From Apteryx mantelli (Eukaryota > Chordata > Aves > Apterygiformes > Apterygidae): DNA of 64,000 bases. The stretch is from positions 87,786,007 to 87,850,006 of the forward strand of contig NC_089978.1 in the NCBI RefSeq assembly GCF_036417845.1. Direction: 5' to 3'. The position numbers and the translations under genes were made by a program. Below the pieces are notes generated by a model. That model did no database searches. It was not told the origin of the DNA and was given only the letters and a program-made list of their open reading frames with translations. Below, piece by piece: positions 27,063 to 39,900 of this stretch (positions are counted from its first letter, which is position 1; each line of letters starts with the position of its first letter).

Positions 27063-27329
27063 CCGCGTCGTAGAAGGCGTCCGGCACCGCCGTCTCGCCG
27101 AAGCCCAGCTCCCCGAAGTTGACCGTGCCGAGCTGCGCCCCCTCGGCCTCGCAGGCCCGCTGCAGGCACTGCCGCGCGCCGGCGCCCCCCTTGGGCGCGT
27201 CGTTGAGCACGTAGACGGCCCGCAGGCAGCGCGGCGCCCCCGCGGCGCCCTCCGCCGCCTCCGCCTCGGCCGCGCCGGGGGCCGCGGGCTCCAGCTCGGC
27301 GCCGCGCTGCCGCCCGCGGGGCTCTCCAT
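27063..27329 (-). CDS. MAP3K15: MAP3K15 coding exon 1, reading frame interrupted near the start
   Basis: The 3' part of the exon reads LRAVYVLNDAPKGGAGARQC, then LQRACEAEGAQLGTVNFGEL and GFGETAVPDAFYDA, ending one base into an Asp codon at the GTGAGC donor (27062-27057); this matches the MAP3K15 N-terminus (ARQCLLRACEAEGA, FGETAVLDAFYDAD in the human protein). The ATG at 27329-27327 gives MESPAGGSAA, agreeing with the human start MESGGG, but it is not in the frame of the conserved part. The exon is 267 nt from this ATG, whereas phase 1 at the donor requires 268 or an equivalent. The conserved frame is open upstream to a stop at 27451-27453 and has no ATG. The simplest reading is one missing base between about 27300 and 27320 in GC-rich DNA; a true frameshift or non-ATG start is possible. 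The segment after the shift is Ala/Glu-rich (ELEPAAPGAAEAEAAEG). Confidence 0.88.
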
Positions 27330-27362
27330 AGGGCTGAGGCGCCGGCGGCTGCCAGCAGGTGC

Positions 27363-27383
27363 TCAGGCGGCGCCGCGCCGCAT
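27363..27383 (-). other. Possible upstream ORF in the MAP3K15 leader
   Basis: ATG at 27383 followed by five codons (RRGAA) and TGA at 27363, ending 33 nt ahead of the presumed start ATG. If the transcript begins upstream of 27383 this short reading frame would be met first by scanning ribosomes. Whether it is transcribed is unknown. Confidence 0.3.
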
Positions 27384-27765
27384 CGCCGGCAGCCGGGCAA
27401 ACTCCGGCGGCGCCCGGTGAGGCGGCGGCGGCGGCGGCAGCGGCTCCCGCTCAGCGCGGCCCTTCCGCCCCGCGCTTCCCCCGCGCCGCGGCGCTTGGGC
27501 GCCGGGCGAGGTGCGGCGAGGGGAAGGCGGGCTCCGCGCCGCCCTCCCCTCTCCTCCCCTCCCCGGACGGGACGGGACGCGGCGGCGAAGGGGCGTCGCT
27601 GAGCGCGGTCCCGCCGCCCGGAGAGGCGCAAGCGGCCCGTTCTCCTCCGCCACCGAAACGTTGCTGAGGCGGGAGGCGACACCGTCGGGGCGACCGCGTC
27701 TCCTTTAATGCCCTCCCCCGCCCCTCGCGGAGCGCCAGCACCTCCGGGCACCGCCCCCGACGGCA

Positions 27766-27807
27766 TTTTTTTATTATTATTATTGTTATTGTTGTTATTA
27801 TTATTTA
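27766..27807. repeat. (TTA/TTG)n microsatellite
   Basis: A T-run followed by about a dozen TTA and TTG trinucleotides, ending at TTATTTAAG. It sits at the upstream shoulder of the MAP3K15 CpG island and is likely to vary in length between individuals. Confidence 0.9.
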
Positions 27808-27940
27808 AGCAGCGGCACTCTGCACCCCGTTCGGGTTTCCCTGCTGGGCTGCAAGAGTTTGTTGAAGGCAGGCGGGCTGCAGCAACGTCGTCGGCTTGAC
27901 GGGATGAGCCCGCGCGGCAGGTTTTATCCCCCCGCTGCGC

Positions 27941-28013
27941 GCTGCCGTTAGGAGCCGGCCCGTGACCCCGCGGCTGCCGTTAGGAGCCGATCCATGACCC
28001 TCACGCGGCTGCC
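27941..28013. repeat. 32-bp imperfect tandem duplication upstream of MAP3K15
   Basis: GCTGCCGTTAGGAGCCG begins at 27941 and again at 27973, each followed by a related half (GCCCGTGACCCCGCG and ATCCATGACCCTCACGCG); a third partial start GCTGCC is at 28008. Two to two-and-a-bit copies of a roughly 32-35 bp unit lie at the edge of the promoter CpG island. It could be a duplicated binding site or only a minisatellite seed. Confidence 0.8.
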
Positions 28014-28050
28014 TTCTCCCTCCGCTTTAGGGTCTCGGGGCTGCGCAAAC

Positions 28051-31000
28051 AAGGGCACCGCTCATAACCTAGGGGCTTCTCTGCTAGTCTCGTCTTAGAT
28101 TCGCCTTTTTTATTCATTAAAAAGCAAAGACAGCCAGCTTTCCCTTTTCTTTTTCTTCCCTAAATGGGCTATATCAACCTTTTGGGGCATATCATACCTT
28201 GTTCCCATTAATCTTTTCTTTCTATTATTATTTAAAAGACTTTGGCGATGCATGCACTGTATCAGCAGTCTGAATAATAGCTAATTTTTCAATTCCCTTT
28301 GTTTTCTTGAAAATCTCCCCCAAAATTATGTAAAAATGAGCTCCTAGAAACTGTGGTAACTCTCGACTTTCTTATAAGAACTAAAATTAATTTTGAACGT
28401 CCCATTTACTTACACACTCTTCCTACTAAATAACCTGATGACAGCAGCCTCAGCTGTTGGCAATGCTGTTGCATGAGTTGCTGGTCTATGCCGCAAGAGA
28501 CAGTGAAAGAAAAAGCTGTATGTGCATAATTTTGTATGTGGGCTTTGTATCTCAGCTGTCAAAAGGACACTAATACATGCCAGTGAGGTCATAGCCTGCC
28601 AATGATCAAAGGATCAAAGTGAAATAAAACTTCAGTTCTCAAATGAATTTTTATTTAAAGTAGCAAGCTTGACTGGGAAGCTTTTTTATGTGTTTTTTCA
28701 TCCACTGCCACAGAAGAAGTTTTAAACAAATGGCATCTTCACCTTCTACAGCAGCATGGCTTCTTAGGGCTGTGCTATAGTAATATTTTTACCATGTGCT
28801 GTCATAAAATAAGAGTAACCAAAGACTTGCAGCACAGTATTTCCTTCTTTAGGTGTCTGGCACCATAGTTTCATAACAAGAATACAACAGCAAGTCTTTT
28901 TGAGGGACACCCCAATGTGAGGACAGTATAGCACTGTACATTTATGTTTGCTTAGTGGCACGTAAGGAATATAAAATCCTTTTCTAATTTTGGAGCATTT
29001 GTGGCAAATAAACTTTTAGATTTCAACCACAGGTTGGGGGGAGGAGGGTTTGACAGCAACACTAGTAACTGAGACTTTGAAAGAAGGATATACTTTGGCA
29101 ACTGGAGATCCCACTCATCCCTGACCGTTTTTCTCTTTACACAACAGTAAGCCTCTTTATATGACAATTCTAACTCTATGAGCCTTGACTACGTAACTTA
29201 TCAATCAGCTGATGTAATAAGGGAAAATCCTAAATCTGTGTTTAGAAGATATTCTGTGAGCATATGGTAGCTGTTGACCAATAAAAAACACGAGCATGCA
29301 AATTTATAATCCTCCCAGAAATAAATCCTAGTTTATATTTTTTATAAGAGAGTTTGGCTGAAGAGCTGCTATTAAAACTTGAAGTGAAAAATACAGTAGT
29401 GGAAGTTAAGGGATTATTTACACACAAAATCATTTATCTTACTAAATACACAAAGAATGTTCTTAGGCTTTCAGCATCTAACATGTAAACACAAATTGCA
29501 ATTTAATGGGTTCAGAACAACGGAGGCATGGTGTGGTGCTTTCTGTCATGTTGAAAATTGCTGAAGTGTTAATTTAGAACAAATATGTACGCTGGAATTG
29601 CCTAGAGAGACACCACCAAGACATTTAAGCCCTTTCTGCATCCTAGAGATTATCAAAATCTTGTTTGTTGTGGATATATGTCATATGTCTTTGGGTTCAC
29701 TTTACAGTCTTTAGCATTTGGTCCCATTTTAAATTGTTTGCTTAGAGGTCTGTTCTCTTGGTCTTGAAATAGAGAGGAAGTCTCTCTTTGTAGATATTTT
29801 GTGTGCTTGATAAAACAAGTCTTTTTTCTCCCTTTTCTTAGTTGTATTCACTCTTCTTCCAAACAGTGTCCGGGGTATTCTTTGGGCTTTTTCCTATCAA
29901 CTGTCACGTTTGGAAGATCCATTCTCAGTAGTCTAAATCTGGTACAATTTGTTGAGTTCATGGGTTTCTTTTAAAGCTACAAACAAGAAGTATTTTTAAA
30001 GGAAGAAGAATCTCTTTGTATAGTGTGACTCCAGTCTTCAGACACTATAGTTCAATTCTGTAATGCCTTACATTTCCACTGAGCAATGGTATCCTCAGAT
30101 CTTGCAAGTCACCTCAGCATGGACAAATGGGAGATTCAGAATTTAGGATATTATTTGAAGTGTTTCTGTGCAATTGAAAATGTTAAGTTTAGAAGAAAAG
30201 AGGTAAAAGTCTTGCAATACTGGTCTTTTTTTGGAAGCTTAGTCCAACAATAAGGTTATTAAAAAGAGCCATTCTGCCCCTAGAGTTGCCTGTTCCAAGG
30301 TGAATGCCAGACCTAAACATTCAGCTGTCATACACCTTTCCAAGACCTTTTGTCTTTGCCCAGAACCCAGCCTCACAAAACCTAGCATAATGCAAGGACT
30401 CAGCATTTGCTCACATGCTGTGGCATCGTGCCCAGCGATTCTTTGGATGTTCATTAACATAAGGGGGACTGTGAAGAGCAAGGACTCCAGGTGTAGCATG
30501 ACCACAAGTAACAAAGATTTTATTACTCACTTTTAGGTTGCAATCTCTCAGCCTAATTTGCTATAGCCAGGCACTGTATATTACGCTACGTGTGCTTTGG
30601 GTTCACAACTATGTTGCTCTCTTACAAATTCCCTCCCTTGATGCCCCGTCAGTCACAGAAGAACCGCAGTGCAGGCGTTCCCATCTTACCGGGTGGGGGT
30701 CCTGGGCTCAGGCCAGGTGGCTGGAGCAGGGTCCACGCATGCACAAGGTGGCAGTTTAAACCACTCACAAGCCAAATTGTGTTTCATCCAATCATGTTCC
30801 ATTGTTCCCTTGCGATTTGCTTGTTTTTACTTCTTATCTTTCTATTCCCACATAGCTCTACCAGAGTTAGGAGTTTCTGCAGTGTCATTTCACCCCTTAT
30901 CACTGTATTCCCACACAGCTCCGCAGTGCGGTACCCCAGGCCGTAGGCACCCCAGCTGGTTGCCGACTGGTGGGACGCACCCACGCCGCCTGCTGCAGTA

Positions 31001-34000
31001 GGGGCTGTGCTCTCCATGAGGTCCACCCTTGCCTGCAGGCCTGTGGCACATATAGTAATAATATAAGGATGATGCCATAATTTTCTGAAGGAGGTCAAAT
31101 TTTGTGAAGCATCTATCAAATCCACTTAGTACAGAATATTAATTACCATTTAGAAACCAGAAGCAATACATTGGCTGCAGTTCACAAAGAATGCAAATAC
31201 TCTAAAGGAAATAGGTATGTCCTTGAAGCCACCTTTTCTTTTTTTTTCTTTTCTTTTTTTTTACCTTAACTTCAACTTAAATTGGACAATAAAGCATTTT
31301 TCCTGCTGTGCAAGTTCTGAAACAGCAATTGATTCTGTAGACTTAACTAGGCTAATGAGGAGCCATTCCTTCCTTTCTTCTTTTTCCAGAGCTACAAACT
31401 CAAAACAGTGATGGTAAAGTTATATAAAAGTTTGAACCCACAGGAAGATCTGTCACCTTTTTCTCTGATGCATATATGGCTACAGCATGGCTTAGCTTCT
31501 TTCTTTTTCTCTAATTCCACAGATGAAAAGAAAACACATACTAGACTGGCAGATTTAATGTCAGGCTGCAATTTTATTGCATCACAAATTTCCATGTATA
31601 AACAGGGCTCCTCCCATTTTAACCAGGGTCAGGAAAAAACAAGATCCCTTCACTGAGGTAAATATTAAGTAATCTGGAAGACGCCCAAGTCCATAGGGAA
31701 TTTGCAGCTCTCAGTTCATCTTCCACAGTGCAAACCCATCTGCCTGCGTGGTGGCAGTAATTCCTAAAAATTGAGCATCAGCACAGCAGCCCGGGTACCA
31801 ATTACATGGGACATGGAGGTGCCCAGGAGCACACTGCTCCCTGGCCTGCCTCCAGGCCTGTCCATGGGCACATGGCACCAACCACCCTCACATGAGGGCA
31901 GATCCTGAGCCATGACCACCTCTCCCTCCTCTTGTGTCATCCTAGCCAGAGCCCACAGCTGGGATGCAGCAGCAGTGTCCTGTACTTCCTCCCTGAAGGA
32001 GCACTGTCAGGGTGACAGCTGCCTCACATGAACGTGCTTCTGGGAAGCCTGGGCACTGTATCCTAGATGTGAGAATTTTCTCTTTAGTGCGCAGGTCAGA
32101 CACTGGGGAAAATATTTTGATGTCTGAATTCTTTCCTGGCAAGCCACTGTACCAGCTTGCCATGAGATAATGCAGCTTGCCCTGTTTAAACTATTCCTAG
32201 CAAACACCTTGTTAATGGACTTTTTGGTAATACTGTTGCTAATGTGTCACTCCATGTATTTTCATGGTGAGCAGGTATCCAAGTGACTGTACAGATACTG
32301 CTTTTAAGTGGATGAGGAGGAAAATAGTTAATTTCTTTATTAAACAGGAAAATCAGATTTTACAAAAGAGAGCATGGATTCAGGTAAAAGCTGTTTTCTT
32401 TTATAGGGTCACTATGTAGAAGCTTTCTCAGAGTTTAAATAAAATGCTGTGAATTTTCTCTAAGAAGTCTAGCAAAATGCTTGGTTTTGTACAGATTAAA
32501 AATACTAAATCTGTGCAATAGAAGCTAAACAACATGGATGAGCCTTGAAGAAAAGATTCATGAAGAGGAGGCCTAAAAATGCTACAGGCTTTAAAACTTG
32601 ACTCAAAGGAACATCTGGTTTGCAAGGGGAAACTTGGGTGCCTCAAAGTGCTTTGTAAGACCTGAAGTTAAAACACCTCACAGCCACCAAATCAATGTTG
32701 GAACTGGGTTCAGAGATCTCAGAGATTCCTTGAATATAACCTCCTTGGTTTTCTTTCACAGGAGAGCATGAGGCCTCACATGCTCACTCAGCCAAGTGAT
32801 AGAGAACGAAAGCAAGGAAAGTGACTGCTGGTTAGAGGCCATAACCCCAGGGTGGCTTCTATTCAGATCTGCTCTTTTCCACAGGGAAGTGTATTACCAC
32901 AGAATCTGCCTATGGCTGCCCCTTGCAAATGAAGGACAGCGTGACATCTTGCATGAAAAAGAAAGTTAGTCAAAGGGTAACCCTTCTATTCCTTTCCTCT
33001 CAACCTCTCTTACAGAATGATAATTTTATATATGCACAGTGTGTACACACAAGTACTTTGATGAAAATGTAACCAATTTCAAAGTTTGCTTTGATTCAAA
33101 ATAGGTTTATAACAAATAAATCTGATCTCCTTTAGTTTTCAGCACATCAGGCACTCTAATCAAGTTTTTGCATATGGATTTTGCCTAGTTATAGGGCAAC
33201 TCTTTGGGCGCTTGAATGATTAAGGAGTGCAGGCTAGCAATGAAGACTTGACACCTTTTAAATGAAGGTCTTCTCACTGGCCTCCACAGAGCCAAAATTT
33301 TCACCTAGAGATGGCTGCTTGCATTTGAAATTAAAATAATAAAAATCCAGGACCAAAAGAGATAAAGCCTTTCATGAATCTCCATCAATACAGACAGCTC
33401 ACACTTTCTAGTGTAGTTAATATTATTTACACTCTCTTTATCAGTTAGCTAGATCAGCTCCATTAGGCAAGACTCAGACATGGACATTTATAAAGTCTGG
33501 TTAAAAACTTTGTTCTGATCTAAGTACCTGTGGCTCACCAGCCTTCTCCACCCAGTTCAAAAACTGAGGAGAAAACAGAAAACTTGGAGTCAAAAGTTGA
33601 CTCAGGTTCTCCAAAAAAGTTCTCTTTGATTGATTAGTAAAACTGTAAAACAATTCGTCTCTGATCTTCAACACATTTCAGACAACTTTTTCTTTATACT
33701 TCAGGTGGGAGAAAAACAAACCAGTCCACCAGAAAGAAAGCCCTCCCTTCAGTTTTAGACCCTGAAATTACTGAACTCCCACTATTATGACTAAGATTAA
33801 AGAAAACCTCAAGAAAAACTGGGGAAAGAGAACACTTTCAACTTAGTATGGAGGATGGAGTCCTCACCTGACTGTCTATTTCATTCTTATTTTTAATATT
33901 CAAGTCATAGATATTCATACTTTAACAATATTAGCCCTAGATTTCAGTCACAAAGCATCTTGACATGATTAATACTTTCTCCTTTGCAATCATAACCTAA

Positions 34001-36897
34001 CGGATTGCTCCTCATATTAGGTCTCTCTCTAACTGAGCAGTTCCTAGGGATGAGAAACATATATTTCCTTGAGGAATAAGAAGCAGCTTCAACAGGTCTG
34101 GTTTAAAATGTTTGCACCAGAAGAAGATTAAATATTCTTACTGGGCCTGGTTAATTTTCCTGTCTTCAGCTTGATCAAAGTATCTTTGACATCTTTACGT
34201 GTTATGGCTCAATGCTTTTGTTGCAGTTGTTGCTATATGTATTGCTTTAACACAAGATTCTCAGTTTTAGCTTCTCTTAACTTACTTCTCACTGAAGAAA
34301 TATTCATGATAACTGACACCTAAGCATTCACTTTTACTCCAAAGAGGCTTATTCTGTCTACTGCTCAACGAAAGCCTAGCAAAATTGTGACTATGGCAGA
34401 GAGCACAACATGTTTATGCATGCATGTTGTATGTGCAATAGAGAGGGTAGAATACTTATTTTTAATCACATTTAAGCTATTTTAATACTGCTCTCAGTGC
34501 CAGATACATGAGGATACATGGGGTTTAGAAAAGCTTAGCACAAGCAAAACTTTTAATGCTGCTTAAAAACATTTTAAATTATCTGTAATCACAATGGTTT
34601 TGGTGTTAATAGTTGGGGCTGTGAAAAGTAAAGGAATCCTGAAGGGCAACAATTGTTTCGAAGTGACAAATGAAAAACTGATCTATTTTATGTTGATGCT
34701 CACTTTTATAATAGGTACTTATGAATACTTGATATATTTAGACACGTAAATAAATTTAGTACAGCCTCAGTCCAAATCCTTAGATTGCACTTTCCTCTTG
34801 TTAAGGCAGCCAAGAGATTGCAACATTTATTAAACATTAGCTTGATATTTGAAGAAAGAAGTCTACCGATGTCCAAATAGGGACTTTGCATCTATTAGTC
34901 ATTCACATCCATGAATTAGCAGTGTGAAAATTCATGGGAGGAGCAGGCAATAACTGGTAAGAGCAGAGCTAAGGCGCCTTAGGGAGAGAGAAAGCAACAT
35001 TAGCCTCTCTCAAAAGCTCTGGCAACTGTTTGCTTTGCTTACATGATGCCTTCAGTTTTTGAGCATGAGTTTATTAGGGTTGGTTTTGTTTTTAACTATT
35101 TGAGTTTGGCTACGTACAGTTCTCCCTACTTTTAATGCTGGAACCTGAATATATGTCCTATTTACTGGGCACCAGTCTACAGCTGGTCCTGAAGCTTTCT
35201 TGGTTACATCGAGACAAAATGTGATGCTAAACACTTTGCCTTCTCTGCTTTGTCAACCTGTATTACATTTATTCTTTGCTAGAGCAATGTCACATGCTCG
35301 AGGCTATTAAAGCCACTGCCAAATAACATGTCAGTCTTGTACAGTTAGAAAAAATTATGGCCAGATACACTGTCACTCATACACAGTTCCTTTTCAGACA
35401 TCCATCTACCAATATTATAGGAATCACTCCAGAAAAGTTTTATAATGCTGTGAGAGTGAGAACTCCAGCCCATCATTGTGTCAAACCCCATTTCTGTAAA
35501 AGTACCGAAGAACTACTTTCCTTACGTTGCAGTGAAAAGGATCACAACACCAAGTTAAATAATAACTCGCTTCCTGTTCTAATCCGAGACACCTATGAAG
35601 CACAGAACATTCCTGACCTTTTCACATGGACAAAATAGTACTTTACATGTTTTGCTAATAGCTTTCAAATAAAAACATCTCCCTCTTTTTTGATGTGGGA
35701 CATCCAAATAATGGCTGATACTTTGAAGAAAAGGATATTTAACTGAAAAAAGGAGTGAGATTTCCATAAGCAGTGGTAGAAGGTAATCCTTTTTCTTGCG
35801 TGACATCCCTACTTTTTTTTGAAGTTTAAATCCAGTTGGAAAACTGGGAATGATTTTAATATTGCTCTGTACCACCTTGTGTTTTTCTTAGCTATTCACA
35901 CAGAGCAAAAAAGAAGTAAAAGACAAGTTTATTACTTTGGGACAAACATGTATGTAGGACAAATCTAAGATACCATTTCTTGGCCCCTCCACATGAAAAG
36001 ATCAACAAGCCACAGATTTCCAAATGGCGTACGCACACCACCAGCAGCTCAACCACCTCAACTCTTGTTTTCTGTTTAATGGAGCCACAGCAACATCCCA
36101 ATCCTGCCTGCAAAGAGACACCTGCCAGAGCCTGCAGAAAGCAATTAGCTTACCTCGGCTGCAGCATCAGCACCTTTGTACAGTTAGTTAATCCAAATCA
36201 GAGGTGACCTGATGCATCCTCCGGTGGCCAGCCCCCTGGCTCCTCTCCTGCGCTTCACAGGGTACACAGGAAACCCAGCCTGTGCTAGGACATACATACC
36301 CAGGGCAGGAAGGAGCCGGATTCAAGAGGAGGTTTGCAGTCTGAGATTGCTGCCGCTGATAATTATGTGGGAGAAGGCTGAGGAAGCACGAGACCCGAGT
36401 GAGGGGAGCTGGAAAGAGAGTAGTGTGTGTGTGGGGGGGGGAATACGGATTTACCTCAGACTGGCACCCAGCTGAACACAGAGGCACCACTCCAGCTCGT
36501 GCACTGGTGGCAGGTACCTGCTGCACTGGTGACATTAGAGAACTCTGACTCAACACTTTAATTGACTGTATCAATCTTGTTGAGTTTAATGTATCTAGAT
36601 TAGTCCATGTCCCTCATAACACTGAAGCTCCGAGCCATTGCAGTGATGTGACATCTTCCTTGTGCTAGAGCTCTCCGAGAACACGTTACTGAGCTGCGTT
36701 TCTGAGATAAACAGGTGCTTCAGGTCAGAGCATGAGAAATTTTCCATTCCCCTGAGACCAGTGACACATGCCAAGCATGAGTGCATAATCACAGTACAAA
36801 CACCCTGTGCCTCTGGCGAGAGACCTGCCATCCAGTTAGGAACTGGCTTTCCCCAGCCAAAACCATTTTTGCTGGAGTCTCTGAGTTTATGTCATAT
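28051..36897. other. Intergenic DNA, left part
   Basis: No gene is supported between the MAP3K15 promoter and the SH3KBP1 3' end. This 8.8-kb part is AT-rich with modest GC-rich patches at 30.59-31.04 kb, 31.75-32.03 kb and 36.19-36.53 kb. The patches contain only short, unrecognised open frames. A (GT)n/G-run lies near 36421-36442. No CR1 copy was recognised here. Confidence 0.7.
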
Positions 36898-36956
36898 TTC
36901 TTGTGCCTTGTGCTTTTTTTTTTTTCTTGTGCCTTGTGCTTTTTTTTTTTTTTTTT
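36898..36956. repeat. Two-copy tandem duplication with T-runs
   Basis: CTTGTGCCTTGTGC followed by a T-run begins at 36900 and again at 36926, the second run being longer. Each unit contains the doublet CTTGTGC-CTTGTGC itself. The pattern looks like replication slippage next to a poly-T tract. Confidence 0.9.
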
Positions 36957-39900
36957 GCAAAATGGCTGCATCTGTATCTCCAGCAGGGCTCAGTAAATTT
37001 GGCTGTTTGAATCAGCAGTAGCCAAATATTTACCAGCACCAACTTCCACGCAGGTGCACACACTTGCCTACTATGCTTTCCTAGCTGTTGTTCTGCTCTC
37101 TGGCAGGAGAAAGAGCATGGTGCATGGATTGTCTGAACTGTGCCATCTCCTATGCTTTGATTGTATTTGTGCCCTTCATGAAGAAAACTGTCCCCTGGAG
37201 GGGTACCACCAAGTGATGGATCATCCTGCAGCAGAGGTAGCTGCCCCGCTTAATTTTTGCTTCCTCTAAGAAGAGCCTGGAAGTGCTCTCACAAAATCTC
37301 ACACTCTTTGTTCCCATGCTGCGATGTGAGGAGGTGAGGAACAGTCTGCTGGGGCCTTTTGCGTGAGCCGTTCCACTGTTTACCAGTGGGGATGATTCAT
37401 GCGGAGAAGAGCTCCCTTTTAGGAGGCTGTGACTGAAAGTGCAGAGTTTGGGCATGTTGAAGTGAAATGGTTTTATCAAAATTTTGAAAGCAGATGTTTC
37501 TTTAATGTTCTGATATTGGTGAAACTTGGTCATTATCTAATGGCTTTGTTGTCGTTTGAAAGAAACAGCCCATTACAATTTTTAAGATTGTACTGACAGA
37601 AGCCAATTATGTTTCCCTCTGCTTAGCAACTACATGCTCCAGTTGCCTTTTTTCCATGAAAAAGGAAGAGAAGAGAGTTCAAAACACACTTACCATAAAT
37701 CATATCTGAGGGGCTGACAGAGATTAGTCAAGCATTGCCTCCTTATCTTAACCTTTGCAGTGCATTAGAACAATTACTCTCATGGTGAAAGATTTGGTCC
37801 TGGAGATCGGGCTAGAATTAACTAATTGACTTGCTAAAATACACTAAGATAGCACTTTAAGGTAACAATTTCGACAAAATAAACTTACATCTTATAAATA
37901 AATGATTCATCTTACAGTAGTGTATAACACATTTAAAAATACTATTACATTTGTAATACTTAAAAAAAAAATGCACAAGAGCATTAAGCCATTTCGTTAG
38001 TTTAGCTATTTGCACTCCAAAAACCACGTTGGCTGATAACTGGCTTGGAGGGAAGGGAGGCTGGGAGCTCTGGTCTGCCCGGCTGGGCTCAGCTGGCCGG
38101 CGTCAGGCTGGGGGGGTGCTGAGGCCTGGCCGTCACCCAGGCAGCAGGCACATGGCGCTACAGATGCCTGTCAAAATTAAAAAAGAAAAAGCCTTCTGCT
38201 TCTTTAGCTGCTCTATTCCCAGCTGGGAAGTGCCAGTAGCCCCTCACCTTCAGGGCTCACTATCTAAGGAAGTTGGTTATTTTCCAAAAGCAGAGAACTG
38301 TGAGAGTGGAGGGGGAAAGAGCTGGAGGGCAGAAAGAGGGAAGCTGCTGCAGGAAGCCTGGGAATGACTAGGCAGAGGCAAATATAATTAGCTGCTAATT
38401 CCTAGGCCAGTTCAAGAGGCAGCTGAATGGCCAAAGGTGCCAAGCAAAACACAGTTTCTGGCTGAAGGGTGTTAATAACCATGGGTAACCTGTTGTTTTG
38501 TATAGTGATTTCTGCTCCACCCCCTCTTGCTCTTTTTAACATAAGGATTACTCTGAATGAACACCCTCACCTTTGCCGTCAAACACCAGCGTCTACAGGA
38601 ACCACAGTTGCCAGCAGCACTACTACCCTACATGACCAAAATGTCTCCTCAGCACTCAAGTTGCAGAGTGGTTGGTTGTTTCTACTTTTAAACTGTATCC
38701 CTGTCTGCCTTTTGAACCACAGCCCGCATGTGTGAAAGGCGGCTTTACCATAGCCAGCTCCTGCAATTCCCTCCTCAATGTGCTTCTGTCCCTCTCAGCC
38801 TCAGGCTTCTCTCTCCACAAGAGCTGCAGACACCTCACACCTCTGCGCATGGCGGCACAGATGCTGTCCAGCCGTTTACCACAGGCAGGAGAGCTGCACC
38901 TTGCTCCTACCTCCCTACGTTCCCTCCTGGCTCCTGTGCTGGACTATTTGTAGGCCTGCCGTGCTGCTGCACCTCCGGCAGCAGCCCCCGGCTCCCAGTA
39001 CGGGCCGGCAGGGCCACTTCCACCAAGGGCATCGGAGCACACCACCAAGGCTAAAAGCGAGAATGTTGCCAGCCCCGTTACAACTGCCACGTGACGCAGC
39101 CAAGGACTTTCCAGGAATACTAGACATTTTCACACCACACAAGCCCTGCCGATGTGTTCCTGTGCCCGAGTGGGCTCTGCGCGCCGGGGCGCCGCACAGG
39201 AGGCTGCTAAGACCACAGCCTCCAGGCAGCCTGGTGCCCAGGGGGCTCAGGGGGACAGAGGGGACTGTCTCACATGTGGGCTCAACTCCACGAGGAGACA
39301 AACAAAACAACTCAAATTTCTGCACTGAGTTCTGCCTCTGAGGGTTTCTTATGGATCTCTCTCACCTCTTAGGCGTGTGCAAATTTTAATCCCGCTGTCA
39401 CAGAGTATGCCACACCTTACATGAAGATTTCAAACATAAAGCAGCTCATGAGATTTACTGGGCACTTAGGTATCATATGCCTAGAAATGAGAATATACTG
39501 CATATAGCTGTATTCAATCCGTTGACCTGTTAGCATAACAACACATTCCTCTAACCCTTTTGCTCATTTATGAATGGAGCATAAATAAAAAAAATGCAAA
39601 CTAAAGATAAAACTTGACTAACAGAACTTAATTCACATTTTGAATAGTTATCATCTTATTTCCATTTAAAACTTATTTTTGAAGTGATAAGTGCTATGAC
39701 CCCACATTAAGGAAGACTAGATCCTTTCACTGCTGAAGATTATTAAGTAACAACCTGAGGGTTTTTTGATTACTTCTCACCAGCAGCAAAAAAACAAAAT
39801 GAATGTAACAGATTTAACTAGATTTAATGGTCAGAATTTACTCAAGCTTTGCTAAGCGGAAGAGTATTAGCTTAGAATAAATTCACCATTTGAGGTATAC

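Larger units (their letters stand above)
27040..28050 (-). promoter_or_regulatory. MAP3K15: CpG-island promoter of MAP3K15
   Basis: GC content and CpG density rise sharply from about 27.04 kb, peak at 27.1-27.7 kb and fall off by 28.05 kb. The island covers coding exon 1 and the DNA just upstream of it, as for a TATA-less CpG promoter. GC-box-like cores occur on either strand (for example CCGCCCCGCG near 27466 and CCGCCCCCGA at 27751-27760). No TATA box is apparent. The transcription start cannot be placed from sequence; the 5' UTR probably starts between 27.4 and 27.75 kb. Confidence 0.8.

Noticed and set aside
26587..27420. 277-codon plus-strand open frame over the CpG island
   Set aside because: It is antisense to MAP3K15 exon 1 in very GC-rich DNA, where long open frames arise by chance; its translation is low-complexity Arg/Ala/Pro.
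27059..27766. 235-codon minus-strand frame across exon 1 and promoter
   Set aside because: It is in a different frame from the conserved MAP3K15 sequence and consists of Arg/Gly/Ala-rich translation of the CpG island.
30590..31040. Possible solo LTR or other retroelement remnant in the intergenic DNA
   Set aside because: GC-richer with an internally repeated CTATTCCCACATAGCTC / GTATTCCCACACAGCTC motif, but no clear terminal TG...CA, target duplication or family match.
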